Below are positions 1-7,977 of a stretch of DNA of 64,000 nt, piece after piece (the first letter of the stretch is position 1; each line of letters starts with the position of its first letter). Where the stretch lies: the NCBI GenBank assembly GCA_963708235.1, contig OY970200.1:186001-250000 (forward strand), read 5' to 3'. The notes under the pieces were generated by a model. It had not been told where the DNA came from. It did not search any database and saw only the letters and a program-made list of their open reading frames with translations. The position numbers and the translations under genes are program-made. This DNA is from G963708235 sp963708235. GTDB taxonomy: Bacteria; Actinomycetota; Acidimicrobiia; Spongiisociales; UBA5794.

Positions 1-1417
1 CGATCGTCCCATCGGCGCGCAGGATCAGCGGGAGGGGATGACCGCCGACGGCGAGGTGCACCTTGGCGCCGTCATCGGTGGTGAGGACCCCGAACACCGC
101 GGTGCAGTAGCGGAGCGACGGGCGATGGATGCGGATGGTCTCGTTGACCGCCGTCAGCACCTCGGCCGGATCGGCGTGGGTTTCGGCGAAGGCGCGGATG
201 CTGTGCCGGACGAGGGCGGTCACCGCTGCCGCCTCGGATCCCTTGCCGCTCACGTCGCCGACCGCAAACGCATAGGTGCCGTCGGAAACGCGGAAAACGT
301 CGTAGAAGTCGCCCCCCACGATGAGTCCCTCACCGACCGGCAGATACTCCGTCTCGATCTCGACGCCGGCAACGGAGGGCAGCGATGCCGGCAGCAGACT
401 CTGTTGAAGCGCGTTGGCGATCGCTGTCCGCTCGGTGAACAGTGAAGCCTTGACCACGGTGGCAGCCACGGATTCGGCGTACTGGCTGAACAGATCCAGG
501 TCCTCGGATTCGTAGGGGCGTACCGTCCGGCGGTGGCCTGCGACCATGATCCCGATGGTTTCGGATGCCAGGGTCAGCGGAACTGCCATGATCGACGTGG
601 CGTCGAGGGTCACCGACATGGAGGGATCATCGCCGAGGAGCCGGAATGACACCGGATCGGCGAACAGGCGCGCTTCTCCGGTGGTGAGAACGGCGCGAAA
701 CGGCTCGAAGGGTGCGCTCAGCCGCAACGATGCCGGAATTTCGGGTAGCGCATCGAACTCGATTCCTGCTCCGGCGATCACGCATGCAGCGGTGGTGTCG
801 ATGATCACGGCCCAATCGCCGAGATCGCGGACGACGAGTTCGACGGCAGTGCGGCGGACCACGTCGGGGTCGAGAACGGCGCGAAGCTCACGCCCGGCGG
901 TGGTGAGAAACAGGAGACGCTGGCGCGCCGACTCTGCCAGCGATCGCGCCCGCTGTTCCTCGCGCAGCATCTGGTCGCGTGCCTGTTCGGTCTCCTTGCG
1001 TTCGGTGATGTCGACCGCCGTCCCGACCATGGTGCGGGGGATACTGTCGCTCTCCGAGACGACGAGACCACGTGTCTCGATCCACGTCGTGCCCCCGTCG
1101 CCGTTGCGGATGCGAAGCTCGAGGTGGTACGGCCGACCACCGTGGACGGCGGTTTCGAGGGCGGTGCGGACGGTCGCACGGACGTCCGGATCGAGCAGCG
1201 CCAGGAAACCGTCGAGGGTGGACGGGAAGGCGCCGACCGGCACCTTGGTGATCTCGTGGACTTGCGGCGACCACCACACATGGTCGGTGGCGATATCCCA
1301 CTCCCACACACCGATCTGGCCCGCTTCGAGGGCGAGGGCCCGCCGGTCGATGTCGGTCCGGGCCTGGCGGGAGTGTTCACCGGCGGTAGGCGGGAACTCG
1401 ACCAAAGTTGGAGTCAT
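1..1417 (-). CDS. PAS-GAF-SpoIIE (PP2C-like) serine phosphatase, C-terminus off the left edge
   Basis: The 472 codons present encode a sensor phosphatase of the RsbU/SpoIIE class. An N-terminal PAS fold is seen (GVWEWDIATDHVWW near residue 35, ending in the DITERKETEQARDQ linker), then a GAF-like segment (residues about 160-310), then the PPM catalytic domain (LLPASLPSVAGVEI, VGGDFYDVF, FAVGDVSGKGSEAA, LRYCTAVFGVL). The metal-binding Asp residues of GGDFYD and VGDVSGKG are present. Such proteins dephosphorylate anti-anti-sigma factors in partner-switching cascades; no such partner is visible here. The ATG at 1417 directly abuts AGAAGG, so the TTG four codons later may be the true start. The gene is incomplete because the window ends. 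Confidence 0.85.
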   Translation of the reverse strand, partial: MTPTLVEFPPTAGEHSRQARTDIDRRALALEAGQIGVWEWDIATDHVWWSPQVHEITKVPVGAFPSTLDGFLALLDPDVRATVRTALETAVHGGRPYHLELRIRNGDGGTTWIETRGLVVSESDSIPRTMVGTAVDITERKETEQARDQMLREEQRARSLAESARQRLLFLTTAGRELRAVLDPDVVRRTAVELVVRDLGDWAVIIDTTAACVIAGAGIEFDALPEIPASLRLSAPFEPFRAVLTTGEARLFADPVSFRLLGDDPSMSVTLDATSIMAVPLTLASETIGIMVAGHRRTVRPYESEDLDLFSQYAESVAATVVKASLFTERTAIANALQQSLLPASLPSVAGVEIETEYLPVGEGLIVGGDFYDVFRVSDGTYAFAVGDVSGKGSEAAAVTALVRHSIRAFAETHADPAEVLTAVNETIRIHRPSLRYCTAVFGVLTTDDGAKVHLAVGGHPLPLILRADGTI

Positions 1418-1795
1418 CCTTCTGCGCAGTGATGTGGGGATTCTGCTGTTGAGACTAGTGCCCCGGCCTGGGGCCCTCTCCCGATTCGGGGCAACAACGT
1501 CCCCGACCGAGAACAGTATTCCGGACGCCTTCCCGGGAGCTGTCGCACACCGGACGCCGGGAGGGCTGGGAGAGTGTCCGACTCCCAGCCCCCACCTGCG
1601 AACTGCGAGCCTCAGGTGTCCGCAAACATCGAGCGACATGCCCACCCCGAGCACGGCGTGTCCCTCTACCCACTATTCCCAGGCTCACTCGTCCCGGTGA
1701 GGGGGTGCGATCACAGCGATCAGCTCGCCGGACGGCGGCGAGAGATCTCGGAACCACCTGTCGTTGCCGTGGCCTGGAACGGTGGGTATCGCCGG
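1418..1795. other. Intergenic stretch with one stem-loop and no supported gene
   Basis: This 378-bp gap between the phosphatase gene and the Dps gene has open frames on both strands, but none has a credible start, ribosome site or recognisable protein. The only clear structure is the 10-bp stem-loop listed separately. Confidence 0.5.
1563..1591. terminator. Stem-loop lacking a U-tract
   Basis: A perfect 10-bp inverted repeat (1563-1572 pairs with 1582-1591) encloses a 9-nt loop. It lies downstream of the minus-strand Dps gene. No T-run follows on either strand, as is common for actinobacterial terminators, so the role is inferred. Confidence 0.45.
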
Positions 1796-2350
1796 TCAGG
1801 ACTGATCGGCGGCGGCCTTGGCGGCGGCCTCGCTGGCGGAATCGCCACTGTCGGTCGGGAGCTCACCGGCGGCATTCTCGAGGTGGGCACGGACGAACCA
1901 CTGGTACATCTCGAGCACTCCGGCCTGTGACGTCAACATATCGGCGGTGACGACGTCGACGGGTTCGATGGCGCTGATGGCGGAGCGGTGGTCACGCACG
2001 ATGCCGGTATAGGCGGAGTCGAGGGCAGCGAGGTGAGCGGGGACGAGGTCACGCCCCAGGGCGTAGTCCCCCCACGTGCGATGTTCGGTGAGGTAGCCGG
2101 CGAGACCGTTGGGGACTCCACCGAGGGTGGCGATCCGCTCGGCGACCGCATCGGACATACTGCGCACCTCGACGACATGCTCGTCGAGCATCTCGTGCAC
2201 CCCGATGAAGCCGGGGCCGACGACGTTCCAGTGGACATGTTTGAGGGTCAGCGACAGGTCCACGAGGCTCACCAGCCGTTCTTGGAGCTGTTCATTGACC
2301 TTGCGCGCATCGGCCTCACTGAGGCCGGCGGGCCGGTACGACTGCGTCAC
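1796..2350 (-). CDS. dps: Dps/MrgA-like ferritin (DNA starvation/stationary-phase protection protein)
   Basis: The protein has 184 aa. Family knowledge: Dps proteins form dodecamers that oxidise ferrous iron with peroxide and may bind DNA. The Dps ferroxidase signature is visible: LKHVHWNVVGPGFIGVHEMLDEH (residues about 36-58) supplies the His, Asp and Glu ligands. A helix ending QWFVRAHLENA closes the four-helix bundle, and an Ala/Asp-rich tail follows. The GTG start is preceded by a strong AGGAGG. It is monocistronic and followed by a stem-loop at 1563-1591. Confidence 0.92.
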   Translation of the reverse strand: MTQSYRPAGLSEADARKVNEQLQERLVSLVDLSLTLKHVHWNVVGPGFIGVHEMLDEHVVEVRSMSDAVAERIATLGGVPNGLAGYLTEHRTWGDYALGRDLVPAHLAALDSAYTGIVRDHRSAISAIEPVDVVTADMLTSQAGVLEMYQWFVRAHLENAAGELPTDSGDSASEAAAKAAADQS

Positions 2351-2513
2351 GAGGTTTCCTCCTCATAGGGGGGCGAGGGTTTCTTGTACCCACGCTACGT
2401 CGTGACAAACGTCGATGCCCGAGCTGAGCTGCCCGGAATCCCCGCACACGCGCTCCTGGCCCTGTGCCATCTCGACGACCTTGGCCGCAAGGGCGCCCGT
2501 GGTCGCCGACGGC

Positions 2514-2945
2514 TCAGCCGGCGCCTGGTGGAATGGTGGCGGCCATGGTGACCGACTCCACGGTCTGGCTGATGGTGACCAGGAACCCGGTCTCGGTGTT
2601 CCGCCACGTCACCCCGTCGCGTTCGGCGGTGGTCTCGATCCGCTCGATACCGTCGAGGCTGGCGGTGTAGTCGTCGTAGAAAGCGACGAGCTCGTCGTAG
2701 CGCCCATCCTCGAACTTGATCAGCGCACCGAAGGAGGGACCTTCGGGGGTGTCCTGGCGTGCCGCCGTCTGCACCTCGCCGCCGTCCGGGACCGGCACCG
2801 GAAAGTCCTCCGGAAGATCGCTCCGGATGGCGTTGGGGTTGGCGGCGGCGGGTACGTCGGTGGCCCCCGGCTCGGCAGTGTCGCCGTCGCTGTTGCACCC
2901 GGCCACCACCAGGGCGAGCAAGGCAAGGATGATCAGTCGCTTCAT
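2514..2945 (-). CDS. Small secreted lipoprotein of unknown function
   Basis: The 143-aa product starts with a lipoprotein signal peptide (MKRLIILALLALVVAGCNSDG); the lipobox Cys is residue 17. After a Pro/Ala-rich linker comes a compact domain of about 100 residues (DLPEDFPVPVPDGGEV, LIKFEDGRYDELVAFYDDYTASL) in the pattern of small actinobacterial cell-surface lipoproteins. The ATG at 2945 has GAGGGATCC upstream. The reading frame stays open to 3023, but the signal peptide and ribosome site fix the start here. I do not recognise a function. Confidence 0.8.
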   Translation of the reverse strand: MKRLIILALLALVVAGCNSDGDTAEPGATDVPAAANPNAIRSDLPEDFPVPVPDGGEVQTAARQDTPEGPSFGALIKFEDGRYDELVAFYDDYTASLDGIERIETTAERDGVTWRNTETGFLVTISQTVESVTMAATIPPGAG

Positions 2946-3130
2946 GGATCCCTCTTCGATTAGGTGTTGTCGGGCGGTCACCACGCCCGCCCCGGGCACG
3001 GGCCGGGGGACAATTGATAGCACGCCCTGGGACTATGACCGTGTGTGGATGCGACCGTCACCCGGCGTGCGTGTTGCCCGCACCATAGGACGTGCCGGGG
3101 ACACCGTCAGCCCGATCCGACCGATTTCCG

Positions 3131-3349
3131 CTACTTGACCACGAAGGCGAGCTTGCACGTGGCGCGGTACTGGGTGACCTCACCCTCCCGGACACGGGCA
3201 TTCCAGCCCGTGACCTCGACCCCGGTGATGCCGCTGATGCTGTCGGCGGCCTTGGCCACGGCCTGGGCCACGGCATCCTCGAAGCCGACGTCCGACACAC
3301 CGATGACCTCGATGACCTTGACGGCACCCTTGTCGATGTAGTCGCTCAT
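3131..3349 (-). CDS. Dodecin family flavin-binding protein
   Basis: The 72-aa protein matches dodecin along its whole length: KVIEVIGVSDVGFEDAVAQA, then a beta-hairpin with GVEVTGWNARV, and a C-terminal YRATCKLAFVVK strand. Dodecins assemble into 12-mers that store flavins (or CoA in some actinobacteria) and protect free flavin from photochemistry. The conserved Trp that stacks on flavin is present in GWNARV. AGGAGGT precedes the ATG at 3349 at good spacing; the frame extends upstream but without this signal. Confidence 0.92.
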   Translation of the reverse strand: MSDYIDKGAVKVIEVIGVSDVGFEDAVAQAVAKAADSISGITGVEVTGWNARVREGEVTQYRATCKLAFVVK

Positions 3350-3495
3350 TTGGACCTCCTGTCGAAGACTCACGGAGATCGTACCGACGGCGATGGCATC
3401 ACGTCGGATGGCGCAACGGCCGCACGCCGAGACTTTCCATGGGGAGCAACGGCGACCGGGAGACATGCCCCGGGGCGGGGCCAGGGGTCGGGGAG

Positions 3496-3501
3496 TAGGG
3501 T
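3496..3501 (+). promoter_or_regulatory. -10 hexamer TAGGGT, leaderless type
   Basis: TAGGGT ends 9 nt before the GTG at 3511 and no Shine-Dalgarno lies between, so transcription probably begins at or next to the start codon. Confidence 0.45.
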
Positions 3502-3510
3502 GCGGGCGCT

Positions 3511-3909
3511 GTGGCGAGCTTCTCCGTCTTCACCAACCGACGCGGGCTTCCCCCCGGACGTGGAGGGTTGTGTGCCCTGATCTGGCCGCTTGCGGTGATC
3601 ATGTTGGCCCTGGCATCGATACGGGACGCTGCGACCACGCTCACCGAGCCTTCGAGTGCGCTCCTGGGCGGGTTGTTGCTGCTTCTCGCTGCTCCCACGA
3701 CGTGGCTGTTTGCCCTGCTGCCGGTGTCGGCGACGGTGGCGGTGGTCCTCGGGATCGTCACCAGCCTCCTGCTCTGGTTCCGGGTCGGCTCGGCGCTGGC
3801 ACGGGGAACGACGAGCTGGGCCCAGTGGTGGCGGCGCTACACACTCGCCGCCCTGGGTTCGACGATCGCCCTCACCCTGATCGTGGCTATCGCCGCCTCG
3901 TTCGAGTAG
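3511..3909 (+). CDS. Small integral membrane protein of unknown function
   Basis: The 132-aa product has three to four hydrophobic segments (ALIWPLAVIMLALAS, a long LLGGLLLLLAAPTTW...VVLGIVTSLLL stretch, and LGSTIALTLIVAIAAS). A short basic region with GLPPGRGG is at the N-terminus. No family is recognised. The GTG start follows a TAGGGT hexamer and the gene stands alone between convergent minus-strand genes. Its being real rests on the start context and the membrane-protein composition. Confidence 0.6.
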   Translation: MASFSVFTNRRGLPPGRGGLCALIWPLAVIMLALASIRDAATTLTEPSSALLGGLLLLLAAPTTWLFALLPVSATVAVVLGIVTSLLLWFRVGSALARGTTSWAQWWRRYTLAALGSTIALTLIVAIAASFE

Positions 3910-3957
3910 ATCCGGCTGCGGCGGCCGGATGGCGACTGGCTCCACGACACCGGCCCC

Positions 3958-4029
3958 AGAACGGGGTGCTCAGAACGGGGTGCTCAGAACGGGGGCGCTC
4001 AGACGCAGTGCTCTCAGAACGGGGTGCTC
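3958..4029. repeat. Tandem 14-15-bp microrepeat, five degenerate units
   Basis: Units based on AGAACGGGGTGCTC occur at 3958-3971, 3972-3985, 3986-4000, 4001-4015 and 4016-4029; the first, second and fifth are identical. The last unit overlaps the stop codon (4028-4030) of the minus-strand lipoprotein gene, so the array looks like slipped-strand duplication at a gene's 3' end. Confidence 0.9.
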
Positions 4030-4705
4030 ACGGGAGCGGGCCGGTGATCCCATAGGCCGTACGCAGGTCGAGCACTCCGTCGTCGAGCTCCACCTCGAAA
4101 TCCCATCCTTCCGCGTCCCGCTGGAAGGCCACCTCGATCTCGTCGGATTCGACGGTCTCGGTGTGATCCCAACCGGATGCGGTGGTGACCTCGACCAACT
4201 CCAGTGAGGTACCGGTGACCGAGAATTCGACTGAACCGGCGTCGCCCACCTCGAACCGACCAGCTTCGGCGGGGTCGAGCGCGAAGCCGATCCCAACCTC
4301 GAGTACCTCCCCGAGCCGCTCCGCCTCGAACTCGTACTCAGCCGGACCCTGGGTGAACGCCACCTCGATCGTTCCGGGGTCCTCTTCGATCACCTGCGAC
4401 TCCCAACCCTCGACGGCGTTCACGTCGATCAGCACCAGGTTGCCTTCGGAGACATCGAACGCAACGGTGCCCGCCTCGCCGACCGTCCATTCCCCGGTGA
4501 GGGTTCGGCGGGGGTCAGGCGGCTCGGCCGTCGCGGGGGCTTCGGCCGGGGCCGTCGTGGTCTCCGGAGCGGCCACGACGGTTGACGGGAGAGCCCCGTC
4601 ATCGTTCTCGTCGGCATCGTTCTCGTCGGCGGTGTCGGAACACGCCACCGGTAGCAGCATGACGGCGATGAGAACGAGTCGTCGAACGATCGGCAAGGGA
4701 CACAT
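4028..4705 (-). CDS. Secreted lipoprotein with two copies of an internal domain
   Basis: The 225-aa product has a lipoprotein signal (RRLVLIAVMLLPVACSD, Cys at residue 22) and an acidic, Thr/Ala/Pro-rich linker. Two related modules of about 70 residues follow: one begins TGEWTVGEAGTVAFDV, the other AGRFEVGDAGSVEFSV. Both continue with a LVLIDV or LELVEV strand, a GW...V turn and an IEVAFQ strand. The duplication is plain in the sequence, but the function is unknown. The ATG at 4705 abuts AAGG with no spacer, so the TTG three codons on may be the start. Confidence 0.75.
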   Translation of the reverse strand: MCPLPIVRRLVLIAVMLLPVACSDTADENDADENDDGALPSTVVAAPETTTAPAEAPATAEPPDPRRTLTGEWTVGEAGTVAFDVSEGNLVLIDVNAVEGWESQVIEEDPGTIEVAFTQGPAEYEFEAERLGEVLEVGIGFALDPAEAGRFEVGDAGSVEFSVTGTSLELVEVTTASGWDHTETVESDEIEVAFQRDAEGWDFEVELDDGVLDLRTAYGITGPLP

Positions 4706-4792
4706 CCTTCGTCGGGGACGGTGGTTTTCTGCCCAGCGGGGTCCCCCAGGAAACGTGCCGGCATCGATCTGGCAGCTTCCGAGAGCCCAAGT

Positions 4793-4821
4793 CCTACGAG
4801 AACAGGCCCTACGAGAACAGG
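4793..4821. repeat. Direct repeat duplicating the 3' end of the dGTPase gene
   Basis: CCTACGAGAACAGG occurs at 4793-4806 and again at 4808-4821. The second copy covers the dgt stop codon (4809-4811), so the last codons and stop of the gene have been tandemly duplicated. Confidence 0.85.
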
Positions 4822-5813
4822 CGCGGCCGGAACAGGGCGTCGTGGGTGAAGACGGCGAAGCGGTCGGTCATCCCGGCGACGTAGTCGATCACCTGGGTGA
4901 GGGTGTCCGAGTCGTCGTGCCGGTACGAGTCGGGGATGGCTTCCGGGTGCTCGACGAAATAGCGGACCAGATCATTGACGATCTCGGTGGCCCTCCGCCG
5001 TTGCGCCTCCATGTCGGGGTGGAGGTAGACCTGGGCGAACATGAACGAGCGCAGCTCGTGCATGATCGCAAGGCGATCCGGATCCATCGCGATCTCCCCG
5101 GTTCGCATCGACTCATCGACGACGAGGCCGATCATCGAGGCGATCCATTGCCGACCCGGTTCACCGAAGGCGGCGATGGCGGCAGGAGGGAGATCGTCCC
5201 GGCGAAGCATCCCGGCGCGCAGTGCATCCTCGGCGTCGTGGGCGAGATAGGCGATGCGGTCGGCGAAGCGGACGATGGCCCCCTCGGGGGTGCGCGGACC
5301 CTCGGCCACCCGCCACGGATGGGCGGCGATGCCGTCGATGACCTCCCAGGTGAGGTTGAGCGGCTCGAGCACCTCGAAGATGCGCACGCTCTGGTCCGAA
5401 TGGCGCCAGCCGCCCTCGACGAAGGCCGACAACGCATCCTCGCCGGTGTGTCCGAACGGGGAGTGACCGACATCGTGACCGAGACAGATGGCTTCGGTCA
5501 GCGCCCCGTTCAGCGACAGGTAACTGGCGATGGAACGTCCGATCTGGGTGACGTTGAGCGTATGGGTGAGCCGGGTGACGTAGTGGTCACCCTCGGGATT
5601 CATGAATACCTGTGTCTTGTGCTTCAGGCGGCGGAACGCCTTGGCGTGGAGGATCCGGTCGCGGTCACGCTCGAAGGCGGTCCGGTCGGCATCGGGTTCC
5701 TCGGGAACCACCCGTCCCTTGGATGCGGCGGACCGGGTCGCCCCCGGCGCCAGCGCCGACTCCTCGAAACGCTCGACATCCGCACGGCGACGGCGGACGA
5801 ACCGGGGGCTCAC
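4809..5813 (-). CDS. dgt: Deoxyguanosinetriphosphate triphosphohydrolase-like HD protein
   Basis: The 334-aa protein is a dNTPase of the dGTPase family, which removes intact triphosphate from dNTPs. The HD-domain metal ligands are visible as TRLTHTLNVTQIGRS and CLGHDVGHSPFGHTGEDAL (residues about 81-127), followed by the FADRIAYLAHDAEDA helix with the last Asp. The N-terminal DADRTAFERDRDRILHAKAFRRLKHKTQVF is characteristic. The GTG at 5813 has no clear ribosome site of its own. It overlaps the stop codon of an 11-codon upstream ORF (GTGA), which suggests translation by coupling. Confidence 0.93.
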   Translation of the reverse strand: MSPRFVRRRRADVERFEESALAPGATRSAASKGRVVPEEPDADRTAFERDRDRILHAKAFRRLKHKTQVFMNPEGDHYVTRLTHTLNVTQIGRSIASYLSLNGALTEAICLGHDVGHSPFGHTGEDALSAFVEGGWRHSDQSVRIFEVLEPLNLTWEVIDGIAAHPWRVAEGPRTPEGAIVRFADRIAYLAHDAEDALRAGMLRRDDLPPAAIAAFGEPGRQWIASMIGLVVDESMRTGEIAMDPDRLAIMHELRSFMFAQVYLHPDMEAQRRRATEIVNDLVRYFVEHPEAIPDSYRHDDSDTLTQVIDYVAGMTDRFAVFTHDALFRPRLFS

Positions 5814-5842
5814 CGGCTGCGGGATGCGTCGACAATCTGCAT
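5810..5842 (-). CDS. Ten-residue leaderless upstream ORF coupled to dgt
   Basis: ATG at 5842 opens MQIVDASRSR and stops at TGA 5812-5810, which overlaps the dgt GTG start (5813-5811) as GTGA. TACACT lies 6 nt upstream of the ATG. The arrangement fits leaderless initiation at the mini-ORF with re-initiation at dgt. It is too short for homology; the case rests on geometry alone. Confidence 0.5.
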   Translation of the reverse strand: MQIVDASRSR

Positions 5843-5848
5843 GGGGCC

Positions 5849-5854
5849 AGTGTA
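5849..5854 (-). promoter_or_regulatory. -10 hexamer TACACT for the dgt leader ORF
   Basis: On the minus strand TACACT ends 6 nt before the ATG at 5842, placing the expected transcription start at that codon. Confidence 0.5.
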
Positions 5855-5887
5855 GAGAGCGGGAGTGTCACGCTCTGAAGGCCGCGT

Positions 5888-6487
5888 TCACCGTGCCGGC
5901 AGCGACTCGACCAGATCCGCAAACTCGGGCCACGATGCAACCGCCACGGTCCCGCGCATCGGGCCGTTCCAGGGGCGGGCGAACCGGCACACGGTTGCCG
6001 AGGGGTGGTGGAGCACCAACTCGCCGAGGGTGTGGGTGCGATCCTCCAGATAGACGTCGCAGGAGACCCGCCACTTCTCCGAGAGGACATGGATCTCCCT
6101 GGTGGGAAGCCGATGCTCGGCGATCCAGGCGAATGTGTCGTGAACCGCCCAGTCCGGTTTCGACGTGATGATGACCACGTGGTGTCGTTGCGCAAGCGAT
6201 CGGAGCGTATCGACCGCACCCGGGTAAGGATCGAGCGACCGGAACAGTGAGGGGCCCGTTCCGAACCGGGCCCAGCGCCAGAACTCCGAGGCGTCCTCGA
6301 AGTGGGTGAGCTCGACCATCGCCTTCCACGTCCGGACGTCGGCCGGGTCCACGTTTCCGCCGAACGCCCGGTTGTAGGCGTTGACCCACCCGCTGGTGAA
6401 GTCGGCCACCACTCCGTCGAGGTCGATGCCCAGTCTCAAACCGGGGCGCAGGCCGGGTCGCCGACCCTTGGGTGCTGACGGCGCCAT
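5888..6487 (-). CDS. HAD-superfamily 5'(3')-deoxyribonucleotidase-like hydrolase
   Basis: The 199-aa protein carries HAD motif I as GIDLDGVVADF (residues about 19-29), motif II as VVIITSKPDW, a Lys in SEKWRVSCDVYLEDRTH and an acidic motif IV there. This layout matches NT5C-type enzymes that dephosphorylate (deoxy)nucleoside monophosphates. The ATG is 4 bp after the stop of the SLH-DUF3152 gene, so the two are probably co-transcribed. Downstream is dgt on the same strand, another dNTP-lowering enzyme. Substrate is inferred. Confidence 0.78.
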   Translation of the reverse strand: MAPSAPKGRRPGLRPGLRLGIDLDGVVADFTSGWVNAYNRAFGGNVDPADVRTWKAMVELTHFEDASEFWRWARFGTGPSLFRSLDPYPGAVDTLRSLAQRHHVVIITSKPDWAVHDTFAWIAEHRLPTREIHVLSEKWRVSCDVYLEDRTHTLGELVLHHPSATVCRFARPWNGPMRGTVAVASWPEFADLVESLPAR

Positions 6488-6491
6488 CCCG

Positions 6492-7805
6492 TCAGCCGGT
6501 CGCCGACCGCTCGGAGGCCAGGGGCCAGCCGTTGATCGTGCACGGTGACACGAACTTGGTCTGCTGCATCATCACCGGCGCCGGCGCCCCGCTCGAGGAG
6601 CAGCCCCGGTGACCGTGCCCGAGCCGGTGACCCACCTCATGGTTGACCAGGTACTGGCGATAGACCGTGAGGTTGTTTCCGAACGGGGCCGCACCGCTCT
6701 GCCAGCGCCACTGGTTGAGCACCACCTTGACGCCGTTGCGGCACGAGTAGATGCCACCGGTGGGCAGAGGCGCGCATTCCAAGTCGGTTTTCTTCGGTGA
6801 GGCAAGGATGAGCCGGAAGTCGTACGCCGCCGAGCCGTCGACCCACTGGAAGGTTCGCTTCCCGTCGGCGCCCCAGCCGCGCTCGTCGTTGAGGATGCGC
6901 AGCGCCTCTTCGGCGAAACAGGTGTGATCGATCGCCAGTCCCGCCTCGACCTCGACACGGAACCGCCACACCTTTCCGGTTCCGACGACCTCGCTGCCGC
7001 CGGACACCACGTCGAGACGCCCGTTCGGCGAATGCGATCCGGTGACACAGGACTGCGCCCCCGGGGGATCCAACGGAGGCGGCGGGACGATCGGGTCGAG
7101 ATCGAGGGCGCGGGCGAGGAAGGTTGCGAGCTGACCCCTGGTCACCGCATCGTCGGGGCAGAAGCGGTCGTTGGCAGGGGGGTTGCATCCGATGGTCACG
7201 CCTGCGGCCGCCACCGCCTCGATGTTGTCGCGGTGCACCGAACCGGCGGTGTCGACGAACCGTTGCGTTCCCGGTGTGGCGTATCCGAAGGTCCGGGTCA
7301 GCATGCTGGCGAACTGCCCACGGGTCACGCGGCTCCGCGGGCAGAACCGGTCACCTGCCGAGTTGCAGCCGACCGTGATCCCGGCCTGGGCGACGGCGTT
7401 GATGTTCCGTTCGAAGATCGACCCGTCGTCGTCGGTGAACCAGTCGCGCCAGCTACGCGGGAGATCTGCGGCGCGATCGAGGTAGGCAGCCATCTGGTCC
7501 CGTCTCAGGGTGTCCACGGGGCAGAACCGGGTGTTGTGCGGGGGATTGCACCCGGTGGTGAGACCGGCATGGACCAGCGCCTCGATGTTGGGCTCGTGGA
7601 CCGACCCGTTGTCGTCCTGGAACGTCCCACCGGGGGGCAGCTCGTCGGATGACACCGCTGCCGACACCGTAGAGGTCGCGGCGCCATCCTGGAGCTCGGT
7701 CTCGCTCGGGAGGCTCGTGGCGAGGTCGGTCGGTGTCAGCGGAACCGGAACCGCCAGTGTCGCCATCAGTGCCAGGACCAGCGCGATCAGTGGCAACGTT
7801 CCCAC
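6492..7805 (-). CDS. Secreted S-layer-homology protein with C-terminal DUF3152 metalloprotease domain
   Basis: The 437-aa protein has a signal peptide (LIALVLALMATLAVPVPL) and then three SLH repeats at about 60-110, 118-170 and 178-230. Each has a CNPP/CNSA...FCP cysteine pair and an RDQMAAYL/RGQFASML-type helix. After a proline linker, residues about 250-430 resemble DUF3152. HEVGHRLGHGH at 389-399 is an extended HExxHxxGHxH zinc site of the metzincin kind. SLH repeats anchor proteins to the cell envelope, so this is probably an envelope-bound protease. The GTG start is weakly supported; the surface protein at 57787 has the same repeat type. Confidence 0.85.
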   Translation of the reverse strand: MGTLPLIALVLALMATLAVPVPLTPTDLATSLPSETELQDGAATSTVSAAVSSDELPPGGTFQDDNGSVHEPNIEALVHAGLTTGCNPPHNTRFCPVDTLRRDQMAAYLDRAADLPRSWRDWFTDDDGSIFERNINAVAQAGITVGCNSAGDRFCPRSRVTRGQFASMLTRTFGYATPGTQRFVDTAGSVHRDNIEAVAAAGVTIGCNPPANDRFCPDDAVTRGQLATFLARALDLDPIVPPPPLDPPGAQSCVTGSHSPNGRLDVVSGGSEVVGTGKVWRFRVEVEAGLAIDHTCFAEEALRILNDERGWGADGKRTFQWVDGSAAYDFRLILASPKKTDLECAPLPTGGIYSCRNGVKVVLNQWRWQSGAAPFGNNLTVYRQYLVNHEVGHRLGHGHRGCSSSGAPAPVMMQQTKFVSPCTINGWPLASERSATG

Positions 7806-7963
7806 CCTTCATTCCGTGTGATGCCGTTTCGGTCTGTGCTCTGCCCGACGCATCCTTGCAGCCCTGTCCGCCGAGGTAAACCGGCGCCATCACAACCGTC
7901 TCGGACCGGCCGGCGTGCCCGGCGGTCGGTGTCGGCCGGGGAATCTGTGACAGAGCTGATCGC

Positions 7964-7969
7964 TACCAT
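7964..7969 (+). promoter_or_regulatory. -10 hexamer TACCAT of dnaX
   Basis: TACCAT ends 8 nt before the dnaX ATG at 7978, with no Shine-Dalgarno between. Confidence 0.5.
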
Positions 7970-7977
7970 CGGCGGCG

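Noticed and set aside
4182..5855. 557-codon plus-strand frame opposite the lipoprotein and dgt
   Set aside because: High-GC antisense frame; the opposite strand holds complete recognised genes with start signals.
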